Shown here: positions 22,809 to 31,621 of the stretch, piece by piece
How positions within the stretch are numbered: the first letter of the stretch is position 1
Layout: each line of letters opens with the position of its first letter
Source: Muribaculum sp. An289
GTDB taxonomy: Bacteria > Bacteroidota > Bacteroidia > Bacteroidales > UBA932
DNA length: 36,983 bases
Reading direction: 5' to 3'
Assembly (NCBI RefSeq): GCF_002159555.1
Contig: NZ_NFIV01000014.1
Location: 1-36,983, forward strand
Translations under genes and position numbers: made by a program
Notes under the pieces: model-generated
Told to the model about the DNA's origin: nothing
What the model saw: the letters and a program-made list of their open reading frames with translations, nothing else
Databases searched by the model: none

Positions 22809-24411
22809 GCGACATGAAAAGCGGAGGGAGCAGGAGGAGGAAACCTATCGCAAGAAGCACGAGGATGAATTTCCACACCCATCTGAACCACTTGGCGTAA
22901 GGAATACGGGCAACGGAAAGGGCAGCAAGCAACACTCCGGAACAAGGCGTTATCATATTGGTAAAACCGTCTCCGAACTGGAATGCGAGCACCGTTGCCT
23001 GCCTTGACAGGCCTATGAGATCCGCGAACGGGGCCATTATCGGCATGGTAAGGGCCGCTTTAGCCGAAGCGGACGGAATCGCCAGATTGATAACGGCCTG
23101 TATGCCGTACATCGAAGCGAGGGCACCTGTCTTGCCCGAACCGTCAAGCCCTTCCTCAAGGGAATGCAGCACGGTATCGATTATGCGCCCGTCTTCCAAT
23201 ATCGCTATTATTCCTGCGGCAAGCCCGATGACAAGGGCCGCGGAAAAAATGTCTTTCGCTCCCGACATGAATTCCTTTACTATATTGTCCGGCGAATAGC
23301 CGGCCGAGAATCCCGATGCTATGGCCAAAGCCAGAAACAGGGCGGATATTTCTGTTATATACCAACCATAGCCCATCACTCCTATCACGAGAAACACGAT
23401 TGTGAAACCGAGAATATTCAGTATGAATGCCCTGGAGGAGGCCCTCAAGGCAAATACCGAAGATATGGCGAACAGGCCGGCCGCAACCCACATCAGCCAC
23501 GGGGCATGATATTCGGCTTCCCCGACGGTAATCGTACACGAATGCGCGTAAAAGGCAGAAAATAGCAGTACGGAAACCAGGATGACGGCGAACACCGCCC
23601 AGGCACGGAATCCGGCACGGCTTCCCCGGGCCTCACCTGCCCCGTCCGGAGCGGCATTTCCATTGCCCCTTTCCCTCCAGTAGCTGTCGGCCTCATACAT
23701 TATCGAACGTGAAGGCTGTTTCTTCACACGGGCGGCATACCAAAGCACAAAAGCTATCGCAAAGACCATGAGTACGGCCCAGCAGAATGTCCTGTATTCT
23801 ATTCCCGAAAACAGAGGCAGGCCTGCCATATCCTGCGCTATGCCTATTGTGAAAGGATTGAGCATCGCCCCGGCAAAACCGACATGGGCAGCGAGATATA
23901 CCATGCAGACCCCTACTATCGAATCGTAACCGAGCGAAACCGCGAGAGGTACGACTATCACGACAAAGGCGATAGTCTCCTCGCTCATCCCGAATACGGC
24001 CCCGAATACGCCGAAGAGCAGCATAATCAGCACAATCACTATATTGCCCACACCTATTTTCCTGAAAAACGCATATTTTTCCAGTCCCCTGGCAAAACCG
24101 ATGAACCCCATTATGCCTCCGTCCACGGCCTTGGTGCTGTTAACCACCCAGAAGGCTCCGCCTATGATAAGCACGAAAACTATTATTCCGGCCTGTCCCG
24201 TAAAACCGGTAAAGAGGGCCGAAAACACCTGCCAGGTCTGCGGAACGGACTGGATTTCACGGAACTCCAGCATCTCGCTACCGTCCGGGGCGACAGTTTC
24301 CACATATTCGCCTCCCGGCACGAACCACGTGGCGACGGCACAGAGGATAATGATGGAAAATATTATTACATACGTATTCGGAACTTTCAATTTTTTCAAA
24401 AAGCTGCCCAT
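22795..24411 (-). CDS. YfcC-type (C4-dicarboxylate/arginine-carrier superfamily) membrane transporter
   Basis: This is a 538-residue inner-membrane protein with about 12-14 hydrophobic helices. The start YVIIFSIIILCAVATWFVPGGEY is characteristic of the YfcC/DcuC-like family, as are GMSEETIAFVVIVVPLA (about 140-157), HVGFAGAMLNPFTIGIAQ and the late segment INLAIPSASAKAALTMPIM. A hydrophilic loop (about 235-265) separates two halves. Substrates of this family include amino acids, peptides and dicarboxylates. Being divergent from agmatinase and near arginine decarboxylase, arginine, agmatine or putrescine transport is a fair guess but unproven. A TATCTTTA element near 24449-24456, one mismatch from consensus, may be its promoter. 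Confidence 0.85.
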   Translation of the reverse strand: MGSFLKKLKVPNTYVIIFSIIILCAVATWFVPGGEYVETVAPDGSEMLEFREIQSVPQTWQVFSALFTGFTGQAGIIVFVLIIGGAFWVVNSTKAVDGGIMGFIGFARGLEKYAFFRKIGVGNIVIVLIMLLFGVFGAVFGMSEETIAFVVIVVPLAVSLGYDSIVGVCMVYLAAHVGFAGAMLNPFTIGIAQDMAGLPLFSGIEYRTFCWAVLMVFAIAFVLWYAARVKKQPSRSIMYEADSYWRERGNGNAAPDGAGEARGSRAGFRAWAVFAVILVSVLLFSAFYAHSCTITVGEAEYHAPWLMWVAAGLFAISSVFALRASSRAFILNILGFTIVFLVIGVMGYGWYITEISALFLALAIASGFSAGYSPDNIVKEFMSGAKDIFSAALVIGLAAGIIAILEDGRIIDTVLHSLEEGLDGSGKTGALASMYGIQAVINLAIPSASAKAALTMPIMAPFADLIGLSRQATVLAFQFGDGFTNMITPCSGVLLAALSVARIPYAKWFRWVWKFILVLLAIGFLLLLPPLFMSLPGF

Positions 24412-24510
24412 ATTATATAAAGATGTCTTCTGGTCTTATATTTTCCCGTAAAGATATGGATAAAATCAGTCTCTTTGCTAACTTCGCGTAAAATTATTGG
24501 AGACAAAAAG

Positions 24511-25359
24511 ATGAAAACGATTTACGGCGGACTTGAAAACGAATTTTCAGACTATTCCGGAGCGGCCATAGCCGTACTTCCGGTACCATACGACGGTACA
24601 AGCACATGGATTAAAGGAGCGGACAAAGGGCCGGAAGCCTTGCTCGAAGCCTCCGCCAACATGGAACTCTATGATATAGAAACGGATTCGGAGGTATACA
24701 CCAAAGGCATAGCTACCGTTGAACCGGTAACCGAAGCCTCTTCGCCGGAAGCGATGTCGGCAGAGGTTGAAAAACGTGTCGGCAAACTCCTCGACGATGG
24801 AAAATTCCCCGTACTCATAGGCGGCGAGCATTCGGTGAGCATCGGAGCGTTCAGAGCCTTTGCAAAACGTTATGAGAAGTTTTCGGTGCTCCAGCTGGAC
24901 GCGCACTCCGACATGCGCAGCGAATACGAGGGCTCGTCCCACAACCACGCATGCGTGATGGCAAGGGCGAAGGAATCGGCCACATCGATAGTGCAGGTAG
25001 GCATCCGCAGCTCCGCTTCCGAAGAGTACGACAACATAATACCGGAAAGGATTTTCCACGCCCACGAACTCCGTTATGACGACGAATGGCCCGACCGGGT
25101 ATCGTCCCTGCTCGAAAACGACGTATACATAACCATCGACCTGGACGTATTCGACCCTTCGATAATGCCTTCCACCGGGACTCCCGAGCCTGACGGCCTG
25201 TATTACAGGGAAGTCCTCGACCTGCTCACCCTCATCAACGAGAACCACAACATAATAGGCCTGGACGTAGTCGAGCTCTGTCCAAACAGCATCAACAAAG
25301 CCCCGGATTTCCTTGCGGCCAAACTGATTTACCAGTTCCTGAGCCTCAGGTTCCGATGA
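24511..25359 (+). CDS. speB: Agmatinase (ureohydrolase family)
   Basis: This 282-residue enzyme hydrolyses agmatine to putrescine and urea. All six manganese ligands are visible: His107 (GGEHSVS), Asp130, His132 and Asp134 (QLDAHSDMR), and Asp210 and Asp212 (TIDLDVFDP). SSHNHACVM and VVELCP support agmatinase over arginase, consistent with an arginine decarboxylase gene (speA) 4.3 kb away. A longer frame starts with TTG at 24475, but the ATG at 24511 gives the natural N-terminus. The end overlaps the next gene by 4 nt (ATGA), so a TPR/LuxR-type regulator is made from the same transcript. Confidence 0.93.
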   Translation: MKTIYGGLENEFSDYSGAAIAVLPVPYDGTSTWIKGADKGPEALLEASANMELYDIETDSEVYTKGIATVEPVTEASSPEAMSAEVEKRVGKLLDDGKFPVLIGGEHSVSIGAFRAFAKRYEKFSVLQLDAHSDMRSEYEGSSHNHACVMARAKESATSIVQVGIRSSASEEYDNIIPERIFHAHELRYDDEWPDRVSSLLENDVYITIDLDVFDPSIMPSTGTPEPDGLYYREVLDLLTLINENHNIIGLDVVELCPNSINKAPDFLAAKLIYQFLSLRFR

Positions 25360-27035
25360 AAGCCTTGTATGCCATAATATTTTTCCTGCTCATGCAGCCG
25401 GCGGCCATCCTGCACTGCCGGCAAGCAGATTCGACGGCTGTCATGTCCGGGATTCAAGGAGCAGACATGACATTGTACGCAATCTGGACAAAGAACAAGG
25501 ACTCCGAAAAAGAAAAAGCCATCGACTGTGCGGAACTGTTCCTGTCGAGAATAGACACCTCGGCACACAATATCTATCTCGCACACATGTATGACTACGT
25601 TTCGCAATGGTATGAGTTTGAAAAATGCCTGTTCGGCAAGGCCATATCCTACAGGGAAGGCTCGCTGCGCCAATATACGGCCCTCGGCGACACGCACTCA
25701 CAGGCAATGTGCGAAAACATACTCGGAAGGCTCTATTACAAAAAAGGGCTGTACCACAAAGCCCTCGAATACACCGACAGCGCCATGGAGCTGTTTACAA
25801 AGACAGGCTCCCAAAAAGACATAATGGACTGCAACCTGATGCTCGGCGCCATTTACAAGATATGCAACGATATGGAAAAATCGGACAGATGCTATCAAGA
25901 ATACGCACGGCTGGCCGAAAAACTCAACGACAGCCTCGGAATGGCGAAAAGCATCAACAACATGGCGGCCCTGTCTTTCAACACCGGCGATACGGCAAGG
26001 GCGATAAGGCTGCTGCTCCAGGCCATCGACTATTCTGAAAACGTCACCGACACCAACGAACTCTGCTCGATATATCTGAATACGGCCCTCACTTACATAC
26101 ACATGGGGCTTTACGAAAAGGCCGAATCCTGCCTCGAACGCGCCCGTCCCCTTTCCGACGGCATATATGAAAAAGGGTACTGGTACGCCGTATACGGGCA
26201 GTTATACTATAACAAGGACGAAAAAGCCAAAGCCATCTCCTACTTCAAGAAGGCGATAGAAGAGTACGGCAAAGGCGAATTCGACCGGATGATTTCCCAA
26301 CTTTATGAAATACTCAACTACCTTTACCAGTCTTCCGGAGATACGATAAACGCCTACGCATGCCTGCAAAAGATGTACGACTACTGGACACCCGAATCCA
26401 ACAATGAAATCATGCTCGAACTTTTCCGCGCCCGCGAAGAGATTGCCATGAATTCAAAAGACATGCTTCTGAAAAAGGAAAAGGACAGAAGGAAAACCAC
26501 AATCCTGGCATCCGTTTCGTGTACAATCATCCTCATACTTTCCATCGTACTGATAATGAAGAAGAAAACATACGAAATCAAGAACAGGGAAGTTGCCGTC
26601 AAAAGCCAACAGAGGCTTACGGAGGAAAGGAAAATGTACTATCTGAGGATGGACAACATCATAAACAAAGCAACACACGACCTCCTGAAAATATGCCAAG
26701 GTATTAAGAACGGGAAAACACGCGAAGAGATAATGGGGGTCTGTACGGAACTGTCCGAATCCAACAACAAGGACAACATGGAGGATATGGGCAACTTTAT
26801 GTACGAATTCGACAATGATTTTTACAGGAAACTGAAAAAACAATATCCTTCGCTGACGGTCAACGAAAGCAGAATCTGCGTACTCCTCAACAAGAACCTT
26901 TCTACTAAGGAAATCTCGGAAATAACCCGCCAGTCTCCCGAAAGCATCAATCTCGCCCGCTACAGGCTCAGGAAAAAGCTCGGATTGACAGGAAAGGGCA
27001 CGACTCTCCAGGATTTTCTGAATAATTTTAATTAA
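25356..27035 (+). CDS. Membrane TPR regulator with C-terminal LuxR-like helix-turn-helix
   Basis: This is a 559-residue protein. A signal or anchor sequence (1-20) is followed by about ten tetratricopeptide-like helices (roughly 60-350, such as AMCENILGRLYYKKGLYHKALEY read as consecutive A/B helices). A transmembrane helix lies at 381-401, a coiled coil at about 405-440, and a C-terminal HTH at 497-546 with SRICVLLNKNLSTKEISEIT and SINLARYRLRKKLGL. This places TPRs outside or in the periplasm and the DNA-binding domain in the cytoplasm, a regulator architecture common in Bacteroidota. It overlaps agmatinase by 4 nt and precedes a lipoprotein gene, which has an inverted repeat before its start and may be its target. 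No kinase domain is present. Confidence 0.85.
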   Translation: MKALYAIIFFLLMQPAAILHCRQADSTAVMSGIQGADMTLYAIWTKNKDSEKEKAIDCAELFLSRIDTSAHNIYLAHMYDYVSQWYEFEKCLFGKAISYREGSLRQYTALGDTHSQAMCENILGRLYYKKGLYHKALEYTDSAMELFTKTGSQKDIMDCNLMLGAIYKICNDMEKSDRCYQEYARLAEKLNDSLGMAKSINNMAALSFNTGDTARAIRLLLQAIDYSENVTDTNELCSIYLNTALTYIHMGLYEKAESCLERARPLSDGIYEKGYWYAVYGQLYYNKDEKAKAISYFKKAIEEYGKGEFDRMISQLYEILNYLYQSSGDTINAYACLQKMYDYWTPESNNEIMLELFRAREEIAMNSKDMLLKKEKDRRKTTILASVSCTIILILSIVLIMKKKTYEIKNREVAVKSQQRLTEERKMYYLRMDNIINKATHDLLKICQGIKNGKTREEIMGVCTELSESNNKDNMEDMGNFMYEFDNDFYRKLKKQYPSLTVNESRICVLLNKNLSTKEISEITRQSPESINLARYRLRKKLGLTGKGTTLQDFLNNFN

Positions 27036-27147
27036 CCGCTTAAAAATTAATATTTTACATATTATTGACCGATAAATGATAATATGATTTCTGATATAAT
27101 GATGATAAGAAAATAATACAGACAATTTGAAAAAAAGACACAGACCC

Positions 27148-27191
27148 GATTTATTTGTAAAAACTTTTTTTCATTTACTCACAAATAAATC
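27148..27191. repeat. Perfect 11-bp inverted repeat before the lipoprotein gene
   Basis: GATTTATTTGT (27148-27158) and ACAAATAAATC (27181-27191) are exact inverted copies, 22 bp apart, ending 10 bp before the ATG at 27201. It could be an operator for the LuxR-like regulator encoded just upstream, or a leader hairpin that masks the start region. Confidence 0.6.
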
Positions 27192-27200
27192 ACAAGTGTC

Positions 27201-29441
27201 ATGAAAAACTATTTTATCTTTCATCTGTTGCTCTGCACAGCCGCGGCAATATTGTCGTTGGCAGGATGTAAACCGGACGAACCTGTACTGGTTCCGGAAC
27301 TGGAAATCACGAATGACGGCGATATCGGCATCGCAGCCGAAGGAGGTACGGCACTGCTCACCTATAAGATTACCAATCCGGCAGAAAACGGTATAATCAC
27401 ATCAGCCCCGGAAGAAGAGTGCGACTGGATTTCTTCCATGGATTACGAAAGCACTCCGGGCGTAGTCAAGATTGAAGTCGCTCCGAATACGGACAACGAG
27501 CCACGCTCCGTGAAAATAATCCTCACATATACATACACGGACAAAACGATTGAAGACGCAATCACCCTCGTGCAAAAAGGTGCCGAAAAGGACGAACCGG
27601 GCCCGGAAGAACCTGATTATGAATTCGAAGCATTCGTATTCATCGGGGATTATTACGGGACAAGAAGAAGCAACAACGAACTTCACACCTACACCAATAT
27701 CCTGTCATCGGCCGAAGACATAACGGCTCCGGGAGCGACTTCGTACCAATTCGAACTGTATTGCGAAGCACCGGCGGACGGAAGGAATCCCCTGCCTGAT
27801 CTGGGGACATATACATGCGGCAACGGTAGTGAAGCCATGACCTTCGTTTCGGCAAAATATACTTACATCAATGGAAACGGAGCCGTAGAACGCGATTTGA
27901 CAATCAACGACGGAACCATTGAATTCGGACAGGACGGCAAAGAATATTTCTTCGACGCCACACTGACAGACAGCGAGGGCAAAGTCCACCACATCACATA
28001 TTCTTCATCGGTAAGCATCATTTATGGAGAATACTCCCAGGACCCGCATTCAGTCATCCTTACAAAAGACGTGGACTTCATGGCGAAATCGGTAGAGGCC
28101 ACATACAAAGGCACTGAAAACAATGTCATGCACGTATCATTGCTTTTCGACGACCATGGGGAAACGAGGTATCAGAATATCATGCATGTCGAAGCCTATA
28201 TTCCTTATAATGAGGAAGGGAAAATACTTCCGGGTACATACAATATATCCTCCGACCATTCCGAATACACGATAGAGACCGGTGAAATCGCTATCGTATA
28301 TGGGATAGAAATGCCATACGGGACATATCTCGAATACATTTACTACGACATGGAAGGCTCGGGCCTCAACAGAATCGCATGGGGAGCCATAACAAAGGGC
28401 ACGATGAACGTTGCAGGCGGCGACAATGGCACTTATGACATCACGATGGACTTTACTACTGCGGAAGGACATTCCATTACCGGAACTTATGAAGGGGAGA
28501 TAAACCTCGAAGGCTTTGCCTTTACCACGCTTACCGGCGACCGTGAAGTAATACTCGACGGGGCAATTGCAAAAGCCGAATGCATGAAAGAAGGCAATTA
28601 CGAATCAATCTGGGAACTTCTGATAGCATCCCCTGACGGAGGCGACTGCATAAGATTCGAACTCGCCACCGCGACAGGAGCCCTTCCTGACGGAATTCCT
28701 TCAGGGACTTACTATGCGGCAACAGACATAGACGACCCATGGGAAGGCGAATACATCCCGGGCTATCTCACTGAAGACGGGAAACTTGGAGGTTCATTGT
28801 TCTATTCTGATTTGGATGCCGATGGCAGACCTCGCGAATATGCCCCGGCCATAGACGGTGATTTCATTGTAGAAAACCACGGAGACGGCACATACGACAT
28901 CTCTTTTGAGATGGAAGACGATATGGGAAATATATGGAGCGGACAATGGAGCGGAGAAGTCGAAGTTGTACTGGATGGCCTTAGCACCCTGACGGAAGAC
29001 CGCAACGTAGTTTTCGACAATGCAACCGCTACCGCTACACGCTATGGCGAGACTTGGGGAGGCTACCTGTGGGAAATCGAAATCAAGTCCCAGAACGGCG
29101 GTGATGCAGTAAGATTCAACGTTGCCAGCGCAGGAGGCGATTTTTCCGAAGGAGTCCCTACGTATGAATACTACGCAACTGTCGACAATGACGACCCATG
29201 GGAAGGGGAATATATAACAGGCTACCGGAACGAAAACGGGGAACTTTCAGGTTCATTCTTCTTCTCTGATTTCGATTCCGACGGCAATCCTCAGGAATAC
29301 GCCCCTGCGATTGAAGGAGATTTCATATTGGACAACAACGGTGACGGGACTTATTCAATATCATTCGCCATTGAAGACGATTTGGGATATGTCTGGAGCG
29401 GGCAGTGGAATGGCGCCTTCGAGCTTATCGACAATTTGTAA
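27201..29441 (+). CDS. Large outer-surface lipoprotein with BACON-like and four repeat domains
   Basis: This is a 746-residue lipoprotein. The signal ends in the lipobox SLAGC with Cys23. Residues about 32-130 (ITNDGDIGIAAEGGTALLTYKI...ECDWISS...VKIEVAPNTDNEPRSVKIILTYT) fit a BACON-like beta domain. The rest appears to be four related beta units of about 145 residues. The last two are clearest: each has LT-x-DR-x-V, CIRFELA or AVRFNVA, DDPWEGEYI-x-GY, GSLFYSDLDADG or GSFFFSDFDSDG, EYAPAI-x-GDFI, and IWSGQWSGE or VWSGQWNGA. The protein is acidic and aromatic-rich, as in glycan- or surface-binding proteins. It has no catalytic motif. It is probably controlled with the regulator upstream. Confidence 0.85.
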   Translation: MKNYFIFHLLLCTAAAILSLAGCKPDEPVLVPELEITNDGDIGIAAEGGTALLTYKITNPAENGIITSAPEEECDWISSMDYESTPGVVKIEVAPNTDNEPRSVKIILTYTYTDKTIEDAITLVQKGAEKDEPGPEEPDYEFEAFVFIGDYYGTRRSNNELHTYTNILSSAEDITAPGATSYQFELYCEAPADGRNPLPDLGTYTCGNGSEAMTFVSAKYTYINGNGAVERDLTINDGTIEFGQDGKEYFFDATLTDSEGKVHHITYSSSVSIIYGEYSQDPHSVILTKDVDFMAKSVEATYKGTENNVMHVSLLFDDHGETRYQNIMHVEAYIPYNEEGKILPGTYNISSDHSEYTIETGEIAIVYGIEMPYGTYLEYIYYDMEGSGLNRIAWGAITKGTMNVAGGDNGTYDITMDFTTAEGHSITGTYEGEINLEGFAFTTLTGDREVILDGAIAKAECMKEGNYESIWELLIASPDGGDCIRFELATATGALPDGIPSGTYYAATDIDDPWEGEYIPGYLTEDGKLGGSLFYSDLDADGRPREYAPAIDGDFIVENHGDGTYDISFEMEDDMGNIWSGQWSGEVEVVLDGLSTLTEDRNVVFDNATATATRYGETWGGYLWEIEIKSQNGGDAVRFNVASAGGDFSEGVPTYEYYATVDNDDPWEGEYITGYRNENGELSGSFFFSDFDSDGNPQEYAPAIEGDFILDNNGDGTYSISFAIEDDLGYVWSGQWNGAFELIDNL

Positions 29442-29537
29442 AAATTGTCTTGCAGAGCCGGGGACGAGGGCATTCGGCCAACACCCTTGCAATCACCTAC
29501 CAATCAAAAGGTTATAAAAATTAAGTGTAGTTTAACT

Positions 29538-29573
29538 GTTCCGAGCGAAGTCCACGTGGATGTCGCTCGGAAC
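29538..29573. terminator. Perfect hairpin between the lipoprotein and speA genes
   Basis: GTTCCGAGCGA (29538-29548) pairs with TCGCTCGGAAC (29563-29573); inside it, TCCACGTGGA is itself palindromic. It sits between convergent genes, so two-way termination is likely, although only a weak AATAATTTT follows on plus. The rest of the 238-bp spacer shows nothing else. Confidence 0.6.
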
Positions 29574-29679
29574 AATAATTTTCAGTTATATCTCAACAAT
29601 ACGCTGATATACAGTCATTTACAAAGAAGCCGTTAATAAAGGCAAGGGTCAAGTCGGGGCGTTCCCTGTTTTACAAACT

Positions 29680-31572
29680 CTACTCCAGATAAGTGTAGCC
29701 GTAAAGTCCGGAGCGGTAGTTGGAAAGGAACTCGCGGCCTTCTTCCGGCGAGATGATGCCTTTCTTCACGGAGCTCATGACCCAGACTTCCACCGAGCGG
29801 GCCATCCGCTTAGGGTTGAACTGAACATATTCGAGCACATCGGCAACGGTCTCGCCTTCGATGATTTTGTCTATTACATATTCGTCCCCCTTGACCTTGA
29901 CATGCACGGCATTAGTATCCCCGAACAGGTTGTGGAGGTCGCCAAGTATCTCCTGGTATGCACCGACGATGAACACTCCGAAATAATAAGGTTCCTTGCC
30001 GCTGAGTTCATGTACCGGAAGGTGGTATGAAAAGTTCCTCGTAGATATGAAGTTGTCTACCTTGCCGTCCGAATCGCAGGTTATGTCCTGTATGGTTGCC
30101 GATTTTGTAGGCTGCTCGTCAAGACGTGAAATCGGTACAATCGGGAATATCTGGTCTATCGCCCATGAATCAGGCAGCGACTGGAACAGCGAAAAGTTGC
30201 AGAAATATTTGTCTGGAAGCAGTTTTGAAATCTTCTTCAGCTCGTCCGGAGCGTGTTTCATGCTTACGGCCATTTCATAAACGTCACGGGCTATCGACCA
30301 GTAAAGCCTTTCTATCTGGGCCCGGGTATTGAGGTCTATCAGGCCGAGATTGAACAGGCCGAGCGCATCCTCCCTTATCTGCAAGGCATCGTGCCAGGTT
30401 TCAATCAGCCGCGGCTGGTTAAGGTTCTCCCACAACTCGTAGAGCTCTTTCACCAGCTCGTGCGAATCCTCCTCGATTGTCTCGTTTTCATCGAATGACG
30501 GCAGGCTTACGCTTGCAAGCGCTTCGAAAATCAACACGGAATGATGGGCGGTGAGAGCACGTCCGGATTCGGTAATGATATTCGGCTGCGGAAGCCCGGT
30601 CTTCTCGCACACGTCCACTATGGACGATACCGCATCGTTCACATATTCCTGAATCGAATAGTTCATGCTGTTGCCTGACGTGGCAGAACGGGAACCGTCA
30701 TAATCCACGCCGAGGCCGCCGCCGATATCGACGAAGTCTATTTCGTAACCCAGTTTCCTCAGCTGGACATAGAACTGGGAAGCCTCCTTCAATGCAGTCT
30801 TGATTTTCCGTATGTTGGTCACCTGGCTCCCTATATGGAAGTGTATGAATTTCAGACAGTCGGACAATTTGTTCTTATCGAGTATGTCCAAAGCCTCAAG
30901 CAATTCGCTGGAATTTACCCCGAACTTGCTGACATCACCTCCGGACTCCTCCCATTTTCCGCTGCCGGAGCTTGCGAGTTTGATACGTATTCCTATGTTA
31001 GGACGGATTTTCAATTTTTTCGATATGGAAGCCACAGTCCTCAGCTCGTTCAGTTTTTCGATGACGATGAATATGTTACGTCCCATTTTCTGCGCCAGCA
31101 GGGCAAGCTCGATATAGCTTTCGTCCTTGTACCCGTTGCAGATAATCATGGCATCATTGTCGATATCTATCGACAGGACAGCGTGCAATTCCGGCTTGGA
31201 ACCGGCTTCGAGCCCTATATTGTATTTGGCCCCATGCCCGACTATTTCCTCGACTACGGGGCGCATCTGGTTTACTTTGATAGGATATATTATGAAGTTC
31301 TTCGCGGTATAGCCGTACTCGTCGGCAGCAGCCCTGAAACAGTTGGAAATCTTTTCTATCCTGTTGTCGAGTATGTCAGGGAAACGGAGCAGCACAGGGG
31401 CCGAGACATCCCGCACCTGGAGTTCCTCCATCAGCTCCTTCAAATCGATGGAAGGCCCGTCTTCCTTGGGAGTCACGGTCATGTGACCTTTCTCATTAAT
31501 AGAAAAATAATTCAGGCCCCAGCCTTTAACGTTGTAAAGTTCCGCCGAATCTTCAATAGTCCATTTTCTCAT
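29680..31572 (-). CDS. speA: Biosynthetic arginine decarboxylase
   Basis: This 630-residue PLP enzyme converts arginine to agmatine and CO2. The fold III alanine-racemase-like barrel includes the PLP lysine in FIIYPIKVNQ (Lys99), HFHIGSQVTNI and FVDIGGGLGVDYDGS. The second half has the conserved Cys-centred FCNFSLFQSLPDSWAIDQIFPIVP motif and the long C-terminal helical part typical of SpeA. Length matches the family. With speB elsewhere in the window this completes arginine -> agmatine -> putrescine. It lies 49 bp downstream of ugd on the same strand, so it may be transcribed with it, although no functional link is apparent. Confidence 0.96.
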   Translation of the reverse strand: MRKWTIEDSAELYNVKGWGLNYFSINEKGHMTVTPKEDGPSIDLKELMEELQVRDVSAPVLLRFPDILDNRIEKISNCFRAAADEYGYTAKNFIIYPIKVNQMRPVVEEIVGHGAKYNIGLEAGSKPELHAVLSIDIDNDAMIICNGYKDESYIELALLAQKMGRNIFIVIEKLNELRTVASISKKLKIRPNIGIRIKLASSGSGKWEESGGDVSKFGVNSSELLEALDILDKNKLSDCLKFIHFHIGSQVTNIRKIKTALKEASQFYVQLRKLGYEIDFVDIGGGLGVDYDGSRSATSGNSMNYSIQEYVNDAVSSIVDVCEKTGLPQPNIITESGRALTAHHSVLIFEALASVSLPSFDENETIEEDSHELVKELYELWENLNQPRLIETWHDALQIREDALGLFNLGLIDLNTRAQIERLYWSIARDVYEMAVSMKHAPDELKKISKLLPDKYFCNFSLFQSLPDSWAIDQIFPIVPISRLDEQPTKSATIQDITCDSDGKVDNFISTRNFSYHLPVHELSGKEPYYFGVFIVGAYQEILGDLHNLFGDTNAVHVKVKGDEYVIDKIIEGETVADVLEYVQFNPKRMARSVEVWVMSSVKKGIISPEEGREFLSNYRSGLYGYTYLE

Positions 31573-31621
31573 CTCAAAACCGAATGATTATAAAAAAATC
31601 AAAATTATAAAAATTAAAATT

